This document shows positions 1 to 9,126 of a DNA stretch of 64,000 bases, piece by piece. The position numbers were made by a program, and so were the translations under genes. Under the pieces are notes generated by a model. The model was not told the DNA's origin. It ran no database searches and saw only the letters and a program-made list of their open reading frames with translations. Each line of letters begins with the position of its first letter. Position 1 is the stretch's first letter. This stretch comes from Clostridiales bacterium Firm_04 (GTDB lineage Bacteria > Bacillota > Clostridia > Oscillospirales > Ruminococcaceae): assembly GCA_001603005.1 (NCBI GenBank), contig LVAJ01000012.1, forward strand, positions 248,001 through 312,000, written 5' to 3'.

Positions 1-1584
1 GACAATGTACGGACGGTTCATCGGGTTTTTGCCCATGATGTATTCCATCTGACCTTCTGCCCAGTCGGAGAACGTCTTATCGCCGGTCTCCTTCGCGTAA
101 ACACATGCACAGAGCTGTGCAGCCGTGTCATAACGTGCAGAACCGTAGTCATTCAGCATTGCGAAGCCGTGCGGCGTCTTTGCAAGGAATGCGCCGTCCG
201 TATCCGGCAGATCCTTGATCTCGGCAGCCGTCATCGGCTTATTCCAGATCTCATCATCGGTGCCGAACTTCTTGTGCGCATGCACACCGACCGGGCATGC
301 AGGCTGCTTCATCGCTTTTTCATCCGCCTCGCTCATGCCGGAGAAATACTCCAGATTCCAGCGGAAAATGTACCAGTCTCTCGCGGTATTGGTGATCGGC
401 GCAAGCTTTGCGAACACGCCGCCCCAGACAGTATCCCAGCAATGCACCCAGATGTTCTGCCAGCAGTTGCCGGTGTCCGCGATGATACGCTTCATGTAGC
501 CGACATACGGATGTGCGCCCATTGCGCCGGTGACTTCTTCATCAACGCCGATGATCGCTTCGATGTACTTGTCATAGGCTTCCTGCTGCTTGGTCGCATC
601 CTTGTCAATGGTGCAGAGATACAGCCAGACAGCCGCCCACGCGAGCTCGTCATAGTCATAGCTGGAGGTATAGAAGCCGCCGTCATAGCCGAGCGACTGC
701 ACCTTCAGACCTTCGTCCTCTTTGTGTGTCTCAACTGCAAATTCATACAGCGCATAAGCACCCTTGAGGCATTCTTCCGCATATTCCGGCTCTGTATCCT
801 TAAAGTTCAGATAGGAAATTGCAAGCGCCGCAGCGGTACCGGCGCACATATCGGACGCAGGCGTATCTACCGTCGCAAGGTATGCAGGTCTTGCGAAATC
901 GAGCAGACGCTCATTCTGGAGATCCGGTGCGATCCAGTAGTTGTGGTCGATGTTGCCTTCGCCGACCTGATACACATACGCCAGAACAGAACCGTCTTCG
1001 TTATAGTAGATGCTGTTCAGGTAGAAATCGCAGAACGCATGCAGGATCTGTTCGATATGCTCTGCGTTTCCGGTCTTCTCATACGCCTCGCGGAACTCAT
1101 AATAGCCCCAGCCGAGCGTAGAAGCCGCATAGGAACCCGGCAGACAGAATTTGACATGGTCGCCCGCGTCGTGCATACCGCCTTCGCAGTTCAGGCAGCC
1201 GTCGCCGTCCGGATCGAGAATTGCCTTGTTCTTGGAAATAAACGCATCCGAAACATTGACGCCCTTGAAATCTTCCCCGTACTTTTTCAGCGGAATGTGC
1301 TCGTCTTCCATGTGGCAGTCGCCGCGCCATTCGAGATTTCCGGTTCGCTTGCCGCACTTGTTCGCATCGTAGAAATAGATCGAATATTGCAGTGCCTTTG
1401 CAAAATTCACCTCTACATCATCATACGAAAAACTGCTGGCATCCGGAAATTTCTTGTCCTTTTCATCCACCGTGCCGGGATCTTCACCGGCAGCAGCGAA
1501 TGCGGACAGTACACAGACGCCTGACATGAGCGCGGAAAGGCAGACGGAGAATCCTGCCTTCAGCAGCTTGTTTTTCTGGTTCAT
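1..1584 (-). CDS. Secreted glycoside hydrolase family 9 endoglucanase (3' end beyond window)
   Basis: Cellulase of family GH9, which hydrolyses beta-1,4-glucan by inversion outside the cell. Read from the minus strand, the ATG at 1582-1584 follows a GGGGTGGAG ribosome site; the reading frame stays open for 528 codons to the window edge, so the C-terminus is missing. Residues 1-31 form a signal peptide (KNKLLKAGF then a hydrophobic core ending AFAAAG). The family signature DAGDHVKF, with the paired aspartates that hold the nucleophilic water, lies near residue 140, and the late motif GKNPMNRPYIVG, typical of the GH9 C-terminal catalytic half, reaches the edge. The missing part may carry the catalytic Glu segment and a dockerin, as four other secreted proteins here have dockerins; that is inference. 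Confidence 0.93.
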   Translation of the reverse strand, partial: MNQKNKLLKAGFSVCLSALMSGVCVLSAFAAAGEDPGTVDEKDKKFPDASSFSYDDVEVNFAKALQYSIYFYDANKCGKRTGNLEWRGDCHMEDEHIPLKKYGEDFKGVNVSDAFISKNKAILDPDGDGCLNCEGGMHDAGDHVKFCLPGSYAASTLGWGYYEFREAYEKTGNAEHIEQILHAFCDFYLNSIYYNEDGSVLAYVYQVGEGNIDHNYWIAPDLQNERLLDFARPAYLATVDTPASDMCAGTAAALAISYLNFKDTEPEYAEECLKGAYALYEFAVETHKEDEGLKVQSLGYDGGFYTSSYDYDELAWAAVWLYLCTIDKDATKQQEAYDKYIEAIIGVDEEVTGAMGAHPYVGYMKRIIADTGNCWQNIWVHCWDTVWGGVFAKLAPITNTARDWYIFRWNLEYFSGMSEADEKAMKQPACPVGVHAHKKFGTDDEIWNKPMTAAEIKDLPDTDGAFLAKTPHGFAMLNDYGSARYDTAAQLCACVYAKETGDKTFSDWAEGQMEYIMGKNPMNRPYIV

Positions 1585-1687
1585 ATAAATCTCCACCCCT
1601 CTTGTTTTTCGGCATTTCTGCCGTGGAACGTATAACGCTGTGATACCCCCCGGCGATCACAGTCTGTACCTTTTTTTACTTCGCGGA

Positions 1688-4432
1688 TTATTTTTTCATA
1701 CCGCAGCAGAATTTATATTTTTTGCCGCTTCCGCAAGGGCAGGGCTCATTCGGTCCCACCTTTTTCTTGGAAGTCGCCTGCTTCGTGAAGCTGCCGTCAC
1801 CGGCGCCCGCATTCGGCGCATCCGGCTTCGCGACCTGCTCACGCTCCGGTGCGCGGTTTTCTGCAAGCTGAATCGTCAGCAGCAGACGAACCGTATCCTC
1901 GCGGATCGCTTCGACCATTGCATCAAACATCTCAAAGCCTTCATAGCGATACTCAACGACCGGATTCTTCTGAGCATAGCCGCGCAGTCCCATGCCGCGC
2001 TTCAGCTCATCCATATCGTCGATGTGTGCCATCCACTTTGTATCCACAACACGCAGCAGCACAACGCGCTCCAGTTCGCGGAGCTGATCCGGACCGATCG
2101 TATTCTCACGCATCTGATAGACCGCAAGTGTACGGTCCGTCAGGAACTTGATGATATCATCGCGCTCGGTCTGGTTGATCTTTTCCTGATCCCAGTCAAA
2201 GTCTTCCGGAACCGTGATCCAGTCCATGAAATATTCGCGCAGACCGACGAGATTCCAGTTGCTCTTGTCAACCTCATCCGCAAGGTACTGTGTGACGACA
2301 TTGCGGATCAGATCCTTTATCATATCGACAATGTATGCGTGGAGATCCTGACCGTCAAGCACCTGACTGCGCTGACCATAGATGATCTCTCTCTGCGTGT
2401 TCATGACATCGTCGTAATTGAGGACGTTCTTACGGGTTGCGAAGTGCATGCCCTCGACCTTCTTCTGGCAGGACTCAATGACCTTGGACATCATCTTGCT
2501 CTCGATCGGCATGTCCTCATCGACATTCAGTCTTGCCATCATATTTTCGAGGCGGTCGCCAGCGAAAATACGCATCAGATCATCTTCGACAGAGAGGAAG
2601 AAGCGGCTTTCGCCCTCGTCACCTTGACGGCCGGAACGACCGCGCAGCTGGTTGTCGATACGTCTGGACTCGTGGCGCTCCGTACCGAGAATGTACAGAC
2701 CGCCTGCCGCCTTAACATCGACAGCCTTCTCCTTGACTTCCGCATTGAACTTGTCATAAAGCGAACGGTAGACCTCACGCGCTGCAAGAATCTCCTCGTC
2801 TTCGGTGTCAGCGTAGCCGACAGCCTCGGTGATGATCTCCTCAGGGATCTCGCGTTTGCGCATCTCTGCCTTTGCGAGGAACTCCGCGTTACCGCCGAGC
2901 ATGATATCCGTACCACGACCTGCCATGTTCGTCGCGATCGTGACAGCACCGAGCTTACCTGCCTGCGCAACGATCTCCGCTTCCTTCGCGTGATATTTCG
3001 CGTTCAGCACTTCATGCTTGATGCCGCGGCGCTTGAGCATATCCGAAAGCTTTTCGGACTTGTCGATCGAAACGGTACCGACCAGAACCGGCTGTCCTTT
3101 TTCGTGACATGCAATGATCTGCTCGATGATCGCGGCATACTTCGCCTTTTCCGTGCGGTAGATCAGATCCGGCTGGTCGATCCGGATGACCGGTCTGTTC
3201 GTCGGGATCGAGATAACGTCCAGCTTGTAGATCTCACGGAACTCGTCTTCCTCTGTCATAGCGGTACCGGTCATACCGGACAGCTTCTTGTACAGACGGA
3301 AATAGTTCTGGAACGTGACGGTCGCGAGCGTCTTGGATTCGTGCTTGACCTTGACGCCTTCCTTCGCTTCAATTGCCTGATGCAGACCGTCATTATAGCG
3401 TCTGCCCATCATCATACGGCCGGTGTTCTCGTCAACAATGATGATCTCGTCATCCTTGACAACGTAATCCGTATCCAGATGCATGATGCCGTGCGCTTTG
3501 ATCGCCTGATTGATATGGTGCAGAAGCGTCATATTCTCCATATCCATGAGGTTTTCGACATGGAAATAGCTCTCTGCCTTTTTCACACCGCGGCGGGTAA
3601 TGGTCGCGGTCTTTGCCTTTTCATCAATGATGTAGTCGGCATCCTCGAACGCCTCGTCCTGATCCTCTTTGTCATCCGTTTCGACGACCGTGACCGGTGT
3701 CAGCGTGCGTGCAAAGCGGTCAGCCTGCTCATACATATCGGTAGACTTGTCGCCTCTGCCGGAGATGATCAGCGGGGTTCTCGCTTCGTCGATGAGGATG
3801 GAGTCCACCTCGTCCACGATCGCAAAGTTCGGGGCACGCTGTACGCGGTCCTGCTTGTAGATGACCATGTTATCACGCAGATAATCGAAGCCCATCTCAT
3901 TGTTCGTGCCGTAGGTGACATCACATGCATATGCTTCACGGCGCTCATCGTTGTTCAGCTCGTGAATGATGCATCCGACCGTCAGACCGAGGAAGCGGAG
4001 CACTTTGCCCATTTCATCGGACTGCGTTTTTGCCAGATAGTCGTTGACCGTAACGACATGTACGCCGTTACCGCTCAGACCGTTCAGATAGGAAGCGACA
4101 CAGGCAACCAGTGTTTTACCTTCACCGGTCTTCATTTCGGCGATGCGTCCCTGATGCAGAACGATCGCACCGATGATCTGAACCGGGAACGGCTTCTTGC
4201 CGAGGATGCGGTCCGCAGCCTCGCGCACGGTCGCCAGTGCTTCAACCATAATATCATCCAGCGTTTCGCCGTTCGCGAGACGCTCACGAAATTCTACTGT
4301 CTTTGCCTTGAGCGCCGTATCGGAAAGTCCCTGATATTCCTCGTCCAGCTCAAGTACTTTTTTCTTAATCGGTTCAATCTTCGCAAGCTCCTTTTCACTG
4401 TAAGAGCCGAAGATTCTGTCGATAAAACTCAT
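1688..4432 (-). CDS. secA: Preprotein translocase ATPase SecA
   Basis: Motor ATPase that pushes unfolded preproteins through SecYEG at the membrane. The 914-residue length is normal for the family. It has the Walker A motif GEGKTL (about residues 101-107), the helicase-type [19 protein letters not shown] block, GTVSIDKSE, the motif NMAGRGTDI, and a C-terminal zinc-binding SEC-C tail ending [20 protein letters not shown], which binds SecB-like partners or phospholipid. Single-gene unit with its own sigma-A promoter at 4514-4542. It stands upstream of the GH9 gene on the same strand with about 100 bp between them; no convincing terminator is seen in that gap, so partial read-through is possible. 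Confidence 0.98.
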   Translation of the reverse strand: MSFIDRIFGSYSEKELAKIEPIKKKVLELDEEYQGLSDTALKAKTVEFRERLANGETLDDIMVEALATVREAADRILGKKPFPVQIIGAIVLHQGRIAEMKTGEGKTLVACVASYLNGLSGNGVHVVTVNDYLAKTQSDEMGKVLRFLGLTVGCIIHELNNDERREAYACDVTYGTNNEMGFDYLRDNMVIYKQDRVQRAPNFAIVDEVDSILIDEARTPLIISGRGDKSTDMYEQADRFARTLTPVTVVETDDKEDQDEAFEDADYIIDEKAKTATITRRGVKKAESYFHVENLMDMENMTLLHHINQAIKAHGIMHLDTDYVVKDDEIIIVDENTGRMMMGRRYNDGLHQAIEAKEGVKVKHESKTLATVTFQNYFRLYKKLSGMTGTAMTEEDEFREIYKLDVISIPTNRPVIRIDQPDLIYRTEKAKYAAIIEQIIACHEKGQPVLVGTVSIDKSEKLSDMLKRRGIKHEVLNAKYHAKEAEIVAQAGKLGAVTIATNMAGRGTDIMLGGNAEFLAKAEMRKREIPEEIITEAVGYADTEDEEILAAREVYRSLYDKFNAEVKEKAVDVKAAGGLYILGTERHESRRIDNQLRGRSGRQGDEGESRFFLSVEDDLMRIFAGDRLENMMARLNVDEDMPIESKMMSKVIESCQKKVEGMHFATRKNVLNYDDVMNTQREIIYGQRSQVLDGQDLHAYIVDMIKDLIRNVVTQYLADEVDKSNWNLVGLREYFMDWITVPEDFDWDQEKINQTERDDIIKFLTDRTLAVYQMRENTIGPDQLRELERVVLLRVVDTKWMAHIDDMDELKRGMGLRGYAQKNPVVEYRYEGFEMFDAMVEAIREDTVRLLLTIQLAENRAPEREQVAKPDAPNAGAGDGSFTKQATSKKKVGPNEPCPCGSGKKYKFCCGMKK

Positions 4433-4513
4433 TGCATAACCGCCTTTTTCAAATTATCCGGAAAATCACCGGCGTACAGTACGCCCGTCGGTGCACACTT
4501 TCCATACATAGTT

Positions 4514-4542
4514 ATTTTACTATATCTTGTGCTATTTGTCAA
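4514..4542 (-). promoter_or_regulatory. Sigma-A promoter of secA
   Basis: On the minus strand TTGACA (4537-4542), 17-bp spacer, TAAAAT (4514-4519), about 80 bp before the secA ATG. Confidence 0.8.
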
Positions 4543-4622
4543 TAGGAAATCCTATATTTTTCCGAAGAAACGGAAATTTTCAGCATTTCTTCATAATCCG
4601 AGCAGTTGTTGCGGCAAGATCG

Positions 4623-5957
4623 TCATGCCATCGCAAGTTCAAGGAAATGCTCGCCGCGCTTCTCGAAATTCTGGTATACATTGTAGCTTGCAGCCGCCGG
4701 CGACATCAGGCAGATCTTTCCCTTTTCGGTGATCTGCTTTGCAAGTGCGACCGCAGCAGGCAGATCCTCTGCATAATCCATGCGCGCGCGCAGCGACTCC
4801 GGATATGCTTCCGCTTCTTTCAGGATCCGTTTGCCGGAATCCGACATCAGAATGATGTGCGGGACGGAAGATTCTGCGAGATAGGCAAGGAGCGGCTGAT
4901 AGGAAATGCCGCGGTCCATGCCGCCGATCAGCACGGTATCAGTCTCCGGCAGACTGCTGAGCGCCTGAATGCAGGTCTCGCAGGCGGTCGAGATCGAATC
5001 GTCGTACCAGCGGATGCCGTGAAACGTGCCGACCGGAGAAAGCCGGTGCGGGAGCGGCTGGAAGGTCTGAATGCCGCGGAAGATATCTTCCGGCGCAGCG
5101 CCGAGCCGTCTTGCCAGTGCAAACACGACTGCGCAGTTATAGCGGTTGTGGACGCCGGTCAGCGCCATGTCATCCGGCAGGCGCAGCTGTTCGCCGCCAG
5201 CACAGACCGTATCACCGTGCAGCAGCGTCACATCCGCCTGCGGATCGTCCATTTTCAGGCGCAGCACATCCGCTTTGCAGTCGCCGTCTGCCGGCAGCGA
5301 GGGCTCTCCGCAAATCAGCAGATCGCCTGCCTGCTGGTTGCGGTAGATGTTCTCCTTGCAGTATGCGTAATATTCAAATGTGCCGTAATGATCGAGATGC
5401 TCCTCATAGAGATTGAGGAACACCGCCGTTTTCGGAGAAACATGATTGTATTCCAGCTGATGCACGCCGATCTCCATGACAATGACCGTTTCCGGCGTGA
5501 TCTGCTCGTAGAGATTGGCAGTCGGGATGCCGATATTACCGCCGAGCACCGAGGGGATCCCCGCCGTTTGCAGCACATGATACAGCAGCGACGATGTGGT
5601 GGATTTGCCCTTCGTTCCCGTGATGCCGACGCACTGACCGCGGTATGCAGTCAGGAACAGCTCTGTCAGCGAGGTGACTCTGCCTTTCAGATGCTCCGGA
5701 CGGTATTCCGGCAGCAGCACGATGCCCGGACTTTTGAAGATAACATCGTAATCCGGCATTGCAGCCTGATAATCCTCGCCGATATGGAGCTGCACACCCG
5801 CCGGCGCATCGGCGATCTCCTTTGCATCCGCAATTCCGAGCGCAGCATATCCCCCGACCTCGGCGATGCGGCGGTAAACCGCTCTGCCCTCTCTGCCGAA
5901 GCCGAGCAGCAGGACGCGCTGTCCCGCGATCATTTCCCGTAAACATTTTAACAGCAT
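4623..5957 (-). CDS. murD: UDP-N-acetylmuramoyl-L-alanine--glutamate ligase (MurD type)
   Basis: Cytoplasmic ATP-dependent amide ligase that adds glutamate to UDP-MurNAc-L-Ala in peptidoglycan precursor synthesis. An upstream in-frame ATG at 6080 exists, but GGAGGA sits six bases before the ATG at 5957, which also gives the usual MurD start just before the Rossmann motif VLLLGFGREG; the product is 444 residues. Seen: ATP loop GITGTKGKST, LDHYG, and the C-terminal SPAAASYNVYQNFEKRGEHF block equivalent to the MurD SPACASFDQF...RG block. The gene is not in a dcw cluster, and the mid-domain motif YDDSIST differs from the NDSKATN of classical MurD, so a MurD2-like enzyme (L-Glu user) is an alternative that sequence reading alone cannot exclude. 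Confidence 0.85.
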   Translation of the reverse strand: MLLKCLREMIAGQRVLLLGFGREGRAVYRRIAEVGGYAALGIADAKEIADAPAGVQLHIGEDYQAAMPDYDVIFKSPGIVLLPEYRPEHLKGRVTSLTELFLTAYRGQCVGITGTKGKSTTSSLLYHVLQTAGIPSVLGGNIGIPTANLYEQITPETVIVMEIGVHQLEYNHVSPKTAVFLNLYEEHLDHYGTFEYYAYCKENIYRNQQAGDLLICGEPSLPADGDCKADVLRLKMDDPQADVTLLHGDTVCAGGEQLRLPDDMALTGVHNRYNCAVVFALARRLGAAPEDIFRGIQTFQPLPHRLSPVGTFHGIRWYDDSISTACETCIQALSSLPETDTVLIGGMDRGISYQPLLAYLAESSVPHIILMSDSGKRILKEAEAYPESLRARMDYAEDLPAAVALAKQITEKGKICLMSPAAASYNVYQNFEKRGEHFLELAMA

Positions 5958-6085
5958 TCCGCTGTCCTCCTTCAATCCATGCGGCAGAGATGCCGCAGTT
6001 CTGCAGAGCAGGAATCTTTTCTGCTGCGAACGGCACAGCAGCGAAAAGCAATGCAAATGCTTTCTATTTCCCGCTATCACAGTTT

Positions 6086-6114
6086 ATTATAGCAAAAACG
6101 GTTGCAAAATGCAA
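6086..6114 (-). promoter_or_regulatory. murD promoter, overlapping the trmK promoter
   Basis: Minus strand: TTGCAT (6109-6114), 17 bp, TATAAT (6086-6091). It interlocks with the rightward promoter at 6102-6130: each -35 box lies in the spacer of the other. Confidence 0.72.
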
Positions 6115-6130
6115 CTGTTTATGCTATAAT
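6102..6130 (+). promoter_or_regulatory. trmK-nif3 promoter
   Basis: TTGCAA (6102-6107), 17-bp spacer, perfect TATAAT (6125-6130), 40 bp before the trmK start. Overlaps the leftward murD promoter. Confidence 0.78.
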
Positions 6131-6170
6131 TATGGAAAGTAAACTGATTTTCTGTTCGGAGGTGACAAAT

Positions 6171-6857
6171 ATGATTCCGCTTTCTCCGCGTCTGCTCTGC
6201 TGCGCGTCCATGCTCAAAGGCGACTTCGTCTGCGATATCGGCACAGACCACGCCTATCTTCCGGTCTATCTGATGATGAGCGGAAAGGCAAAGCAAGTCA
6301 TTGCAACGGATGTCCGGCAGGGACCGCTTGACAGCGCAAAGGGCACGCTCAAACGCTACGGTGTCTCCCATGACATCAAGCTGATCCTCTCGGACGGCTT
6401 TGATAAGGTACCGTCAAAGGGAATCACGGATGTTGTCATAGCGGGAATGGGCGGTGAAACGATCCGCGATATCCTCGCTTCGCCGTCTGCCGCATTCCTC
6501 AAAAAAGATGTCAATCTTGTTTTGCAGCCGATGTCAAAAGCGGAGGTTCTGCGCGCATGGCTCAGCGAAAACTGCTTTGCGATGACCAAAGAGGTCGCCG
6601 TGAAGGATACGCATGTATATACGGTCATTCAGGCGCATTATTCCGGTGAGCCGCAGCTTCTGCACGAAGCAGCCGCCTATTACGGCAAGCTGAAACGTTC
6701 CGAGCTCCTGACAAAGATCTACATTGCCGGTGTGCAGGACAGACTGCTGACCAAGGCGAACGGACTCACCGAGGCAGGCAAAACGGAAGAAGCCGAAGCC
6801 GTCCGCCGTCTGATCGCTGATATCAACAAGTGGCTGAAGCCGGAAATCGGGGGATAA
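6171..6857 (+). CDS. trmK: tRNA (adenine(22)-N1)-methyltransferase TrmK
   Basis: SAM-dependent enzyme that methylates N1 of A22 in the D-loop of tRNA. The start at 6171 is preceded by GGAGGTGA at ideal spacing; the longer frame from 6102 would start inside the promoter. The 228-residue product has the SAM-binding loop CDIGTDHAYLP near residue 22, the family motif VIAGMGGETI near residue 85, and NLVLQPM in place of the NPPY block, all as in Bacillus YqfN. It is followed one base later by the nif3 family gene, the same pairing as yqfN-yqfO in Bacillus. Confidence 0.93.
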   Translation: MIPLSPRLLCCASMLKGDFVCDIGTDHAYLPVYLMMSGKAKQVIATDVRQGPLDSAKGTLKRYGVSHDIKLILSDGFDKVPSKGITDVVIAGMGGETIRDILASPSAAFLKKDVNLVLQPMSKAEVLRAWLSENCFAMTKEVAVKDTHVYTVIQAHYSGEPQLLHEAAAYYGKLKRSELLTKIYIAGVQDRLLTKANGLTEAGKTEEAEAVRRLIADINKWLKPEIGG

Positions 6858-6858
6858 T

Positions 6859-7647
6859 ATGACGATTCAGGATATTTATAACATTCTTGACGCCTGCGCG
6901 CCGTTCTCTTTGCAGGAAAGCTATGACAAATCCGGTCTGCTGGTCGGTGATCCGCAGAAGGAAGTCCGCCGCATTCTGCTGACACTGGATATCACGACGC
7001 CGGTCGTCGAAGAAGCAGCAGACAGGCATGCAGATCTCATTCTGTCGCATCATCCGGTCATCTGGGATCCGCTCAAGTCGCTTTCTCCGGTGCATCCGGT
7101 CTGGCATCTGGTGCAGCACAACATCGGCGCGATCTGCTCGCATACCTGTCTGGACATTGCAGAAGGGGGACTGAATGATTTCGTCGGCGACATGCTGGCA
7201 AACGCGATCCCGATGTCACATGAATGGGAACCGCTCGCCGTGCTCTCCGGCGGCAGAACGCTCGGCAGATGCGCGGAACTGAAATCACCGCTGGATGCAG
7301 AGGATCTTGCAGACATTCTGCGCGATGTGTTCATATGCGGTTCCCTGCGGTATTATGAGGGCAGCGCAGCGCGGGAGATCAAAAAGATCGCGTGGTGTAC
7401 CGGCAGCGGCGGCGACCTGATTCCGGATGCGATCGCAGCAGGTGCTGACGCACTGATCACCGGAGACTGCAAGCACAGCGTATGGGCAGAGGCACAAAAC
7501 CGCAGCTTTACGCTGTTCGACTGCGGGCATTTTGAAACGGAAGTACCGGTCGTGCGGCTGTTTGCAGAGATCCTGCGGGACAGTGCGCCGGAGATCGAAA
7601 CGATCATTTCCGATGCAGGCACAACGCCGTTTTTTATTTCACTGTAA
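6859..7647 (+). CDS. Nif3-like dinuclear metal centre protein
   Basis: Member of the NIF3/YqfO (DUF34) family, a toroidal hexamer with a two-metal site; proposed roles include GTP cyclohydrolase I-like and metal-handling activities, but the true function is unsettled. Seen: metal ligands in SHHPVIWDPL (about residue 65), CSHTCLD (residue 94) and the C-terminal CGHFETE motif. At 262 residues it lacks the inserted PII-like domain of the longer Bacillus form. The ATG follows the trmK stop by one base, so the two are translated together. A bidirectional terminator follows. Confidence 0.9.
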   Translation: MTIQDIYNILDACAPFSLQESYDKSGLLVGDPQKEVRRILLTLDITTPVVEEAADRHADLILSHHPVIWDPLKSLSPVHPVWHLVQHNIGAICSHTCLDIAEGGLNDFVGDMLANAIPMSHEWEPLAVLSGGRTLGRCAELKSPLDAEDLADILRDVFICGSLRYYEGSAAREIKKIAWCTGSGGDLIPDAIAAGADALITGDCKHSVWAEAQNRSFTLFDCGHFETEVPVVRLFAEILRDSAPEIETIISDAGTTPFFISL

Positions 7648-7648
7648 G

Positions 7649-7694
7649 AAAAAGACCGAAGCCGGTTTGCATTCCGGTTTCGGTCTTCTCTTTT
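7649..7694. terminator. Bidirectional terminator between nif3 and araC-like genes
   Basis: Hairpin with arms AAGACCGAAGCCGG and CCGGTTTCGGTCTT; T-rich on both strands, serving the two converging genes. Confidence 0.85.
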
Positions 7695-7695
7695 G

Positions 7696-8541
7696 TCAAA
7701 GCTTTGTCACAGGCAGCCAGATCTCATTATACGCCTTTGCCGGATCATCGTCCTGCGGCGGAATGATGTATGCTTCCAGCTCGACATTCTCTGCGAGTTT
7801 GTACTCCGTGCAGTTCGGCAGCCACTCATCCCAGATCATCCGGCTGACGCGCTGGATCGTTTCAACGATCGGTCCCTTGCACGGGAATACCGCCCATGTT
7901 CCCGACGGAAACGTATGCGTCACAAAGCCTTCCGGAATTGCCTTCTGCGGAAAATACAGATCTGCGATCAGATAGGTCATCTCTGTGTCGGTCTCGTCCA
8001 TGCAGATCCCGAACATGCCGCGGATTTCTTTTGCATCCGGACTCTGCAAATGCGCCTGCCAAAGCTTCGGGATGCGTTCATACGAATCTGCGTAAGGCAT
8101 CCGGAATGCTTTGCCGACGACCGTAAATGCCGCTTTTTCTGTGATTTGATACTCCATAACAGAACCACCTTCCAAGTTCAGTTTCAAACGGAGCGGCGCG
8201 AATGCTTTCAGATTTGCACCGCCTGACTTTGCAGCAGCAGGTGAAATGCCGTGAAATCTGGTGAAGGCGCGCGAGAAGCTGTCCTGCGATTCATAGCCGT
8301 ATTTCACTGCAATGTCGAGCACGCGCACATCCGAAAGCACTAGCTCCTGCGCAGCCGCAGACAGTCTCCGGCACCGGATATACTCCGCGACGGTCATGCC
8401 GCAGAGCGCGTGGAACATCCGCTGAAAATGAAACGGCGAAACATAAGCAGTCTCCGCGATGCTGCGGATATCCAGTTCATCCGTGAGATGCTGCTCGATG
8501 TATTGCAGGGCATCCTGAATCCCTTCTGCCAGACCTTTCAT
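7696..8541 (-). CDS. AraC-family regulator with GyrI-like effector domain
   Basis: DNA-binding transcription regulator. Residues 1-105 are two AraC-type helix-turn-helix motifs (RSIAETAYVSPFHFQRMFH and DIAVKYGYESQDSFSRAF), and residues 125-280 match the GyrI-like small-molecule-binding fold (MEYQITEKAAFTVVGKAFRMPY, then GTWAVFPCKGP), the Rob/BmrR-type arrangement that senses lipophilic compounds. The ATG at 8541 is chosen because AGGGGAG lies five bases upstream; a GTG two codons earlier is less well placed. A TATAAT box sits about 30 bp upstream but no good -35 is seen, so it may need an activator or autoregulation. No target gene is adjacent: neighbours are nif3 (convergent) and tRNAs. Confidence 0.88.
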   Translation of the reverse strand: MKGLAEGIQDALQYIEQHLTDELDIRSIAETAYVSPFHFQRMFHALCGMTVAEYIRCRRLSAAAQELVLSDVRVLDIAVKYGYESQDSFSRAFTRFHGISPAAAKSGGANLKAFAPLRLKLNLEGGSVMEYQITEKAAFTVVGKAFRMPYADSYERIPKLWQAHLQSPDAKEIRGMFGICMDETDTEMTYLIADLYFPQKAIPEGFVTHTFPSGTWAVFPCKGPIVETIQRVSRMIWDEWLPNCTEYKLAENVELEAYIIPPQDDDPAKAYNEIWLPVTKL

Positions 8542-8642
8542 AAGCACTCCCCTTTCTGCTGTGGTTCTATTATAGCAGAAACGGACATGCGCCGCCCGAC
8601 TTTTTCTGCGCTCGGCTGCATGCCCGAATTATTTCAGAAAAC

Positions 8643-8677
8643 AAAAAATCCGGAACGCTGCCGTTCCGGATTTTTTT
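8643..8677 (-). terminator. Terminator of the tRNA operon
   Basis: Arms AATCCGGAACG and CGTTCCGGATT with A and T tracts on either side, so it can act on both strands; located just past the last tRNA on the minus strand. Confidence 0.85.
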
Positions 8678-8707
8678 CACGATAAGGATATTTCCAAACC
8701 GCGATGA

Positions 8708-8780
8708 AGCGGATTACGGGGCTCGAACCCGCTACCTCCACCTTGGCAAGGTGGCGCTCTACCAGATGAGCTAAATCCGC
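8708..8780 (-). tRNA. tRNA-Gly (GCC)
   Basis: Minus strand. Acceptor GCGGATT pairs with AATCCGC, T8-A9, D-stem GCTC, anticodon stem CCACC/GGTGG around loop TTGCCAA giving anticodon GCC, T-loop GTTCGAGCC. CCA is not encoded. Last gene of the three-tRNA transcript. Confidence 0.96.
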
Positions 8781-8785
8781 ATGAA

Positions 8786-8858
8786 TGCCTCCTGTCGGAA
8801 TCGAACCAACGACACGGGGATTTTCAGTCCCCTGCTCTACCAACTGAGCTAAAGAGGC
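8786..8858 (-). tRNA. tRNA-Phe (GAA)
   Basis: Minus strand. Acceptor GCCTCTT pairs with AGGAGGC, discriminator A; anticodon stem GGGGA/TCCCC around CTGAAAA gives GAA. T-loop GGTTCGATTCC. No encoded CCA. Confidence 0.96.
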
Positions 8859-8861
8859 ATA

Positions 8862-8935
8862 CGACCTGGATGGGACTCGAACCCACGACCTCCGCCGTGA
8901 CAGGGCGGCGTTCTAACCAACTGAACTACCAGGCC
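8862..8935 (-). tRNA. tRNA-Asp (GTC)
   Basis: Minus strand. Acceptor GGCCTGG pairs with CCAGGTC (one G-U), discriminator G; anticodon stem CCGCC/GGCGG around CTGTCAC gives GTC. First gene of the tRNA transcript. Confidence 0.96.
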
Positions 8936-8960
8936 ATTCGTCAACCTGTCACCGTTTGAA

Positions 8961-8986
8961 GTGTTTCGCTTCCGTGTTTCGCTTCC
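8961..8986. repeat. Two tandem 13-bp repeats in the tRNA operon leader
   Basis: GTGTTTCGCTTCC occurs twice head to tail (8961-8973 and 8974-8986) between the tRNA promoter and tRNA-Asp, near the expected 5' end of the transcript. Confidence 0.9.
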
Positions 8987-9002
8987 GTCAGGCGACTATG
9001 TC

Positions 9003-9031
9003 ATTATACTCCAATTGCAGGAAAAAGTCAA
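9003..9031 (-). promoter_or_regulatory. Promoter of the Asp-Phe-Gly tRNA operon
   Basis: Minus strand: TTGACT (9026-9031), 17 bp, TATAAT (9003-9008), about 65 bp before tRNA-Asp. Confidence 0.82.
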
Positions 9032-9126
9032 GAGGAAAATCGAAAAAAATCGAGATTTGGTGTTTTGCACATAATTTATCCCAATATCTAGTATACCGGT
9101 GTAAAATCAGAACAGATACGTAAAAA

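Noticed and set aside
1640..4732. 1030-codon plus-strand frame opposite secA
   Set aside because: Antisense shadow of secA; runs through the secA promoter and has no domain content.
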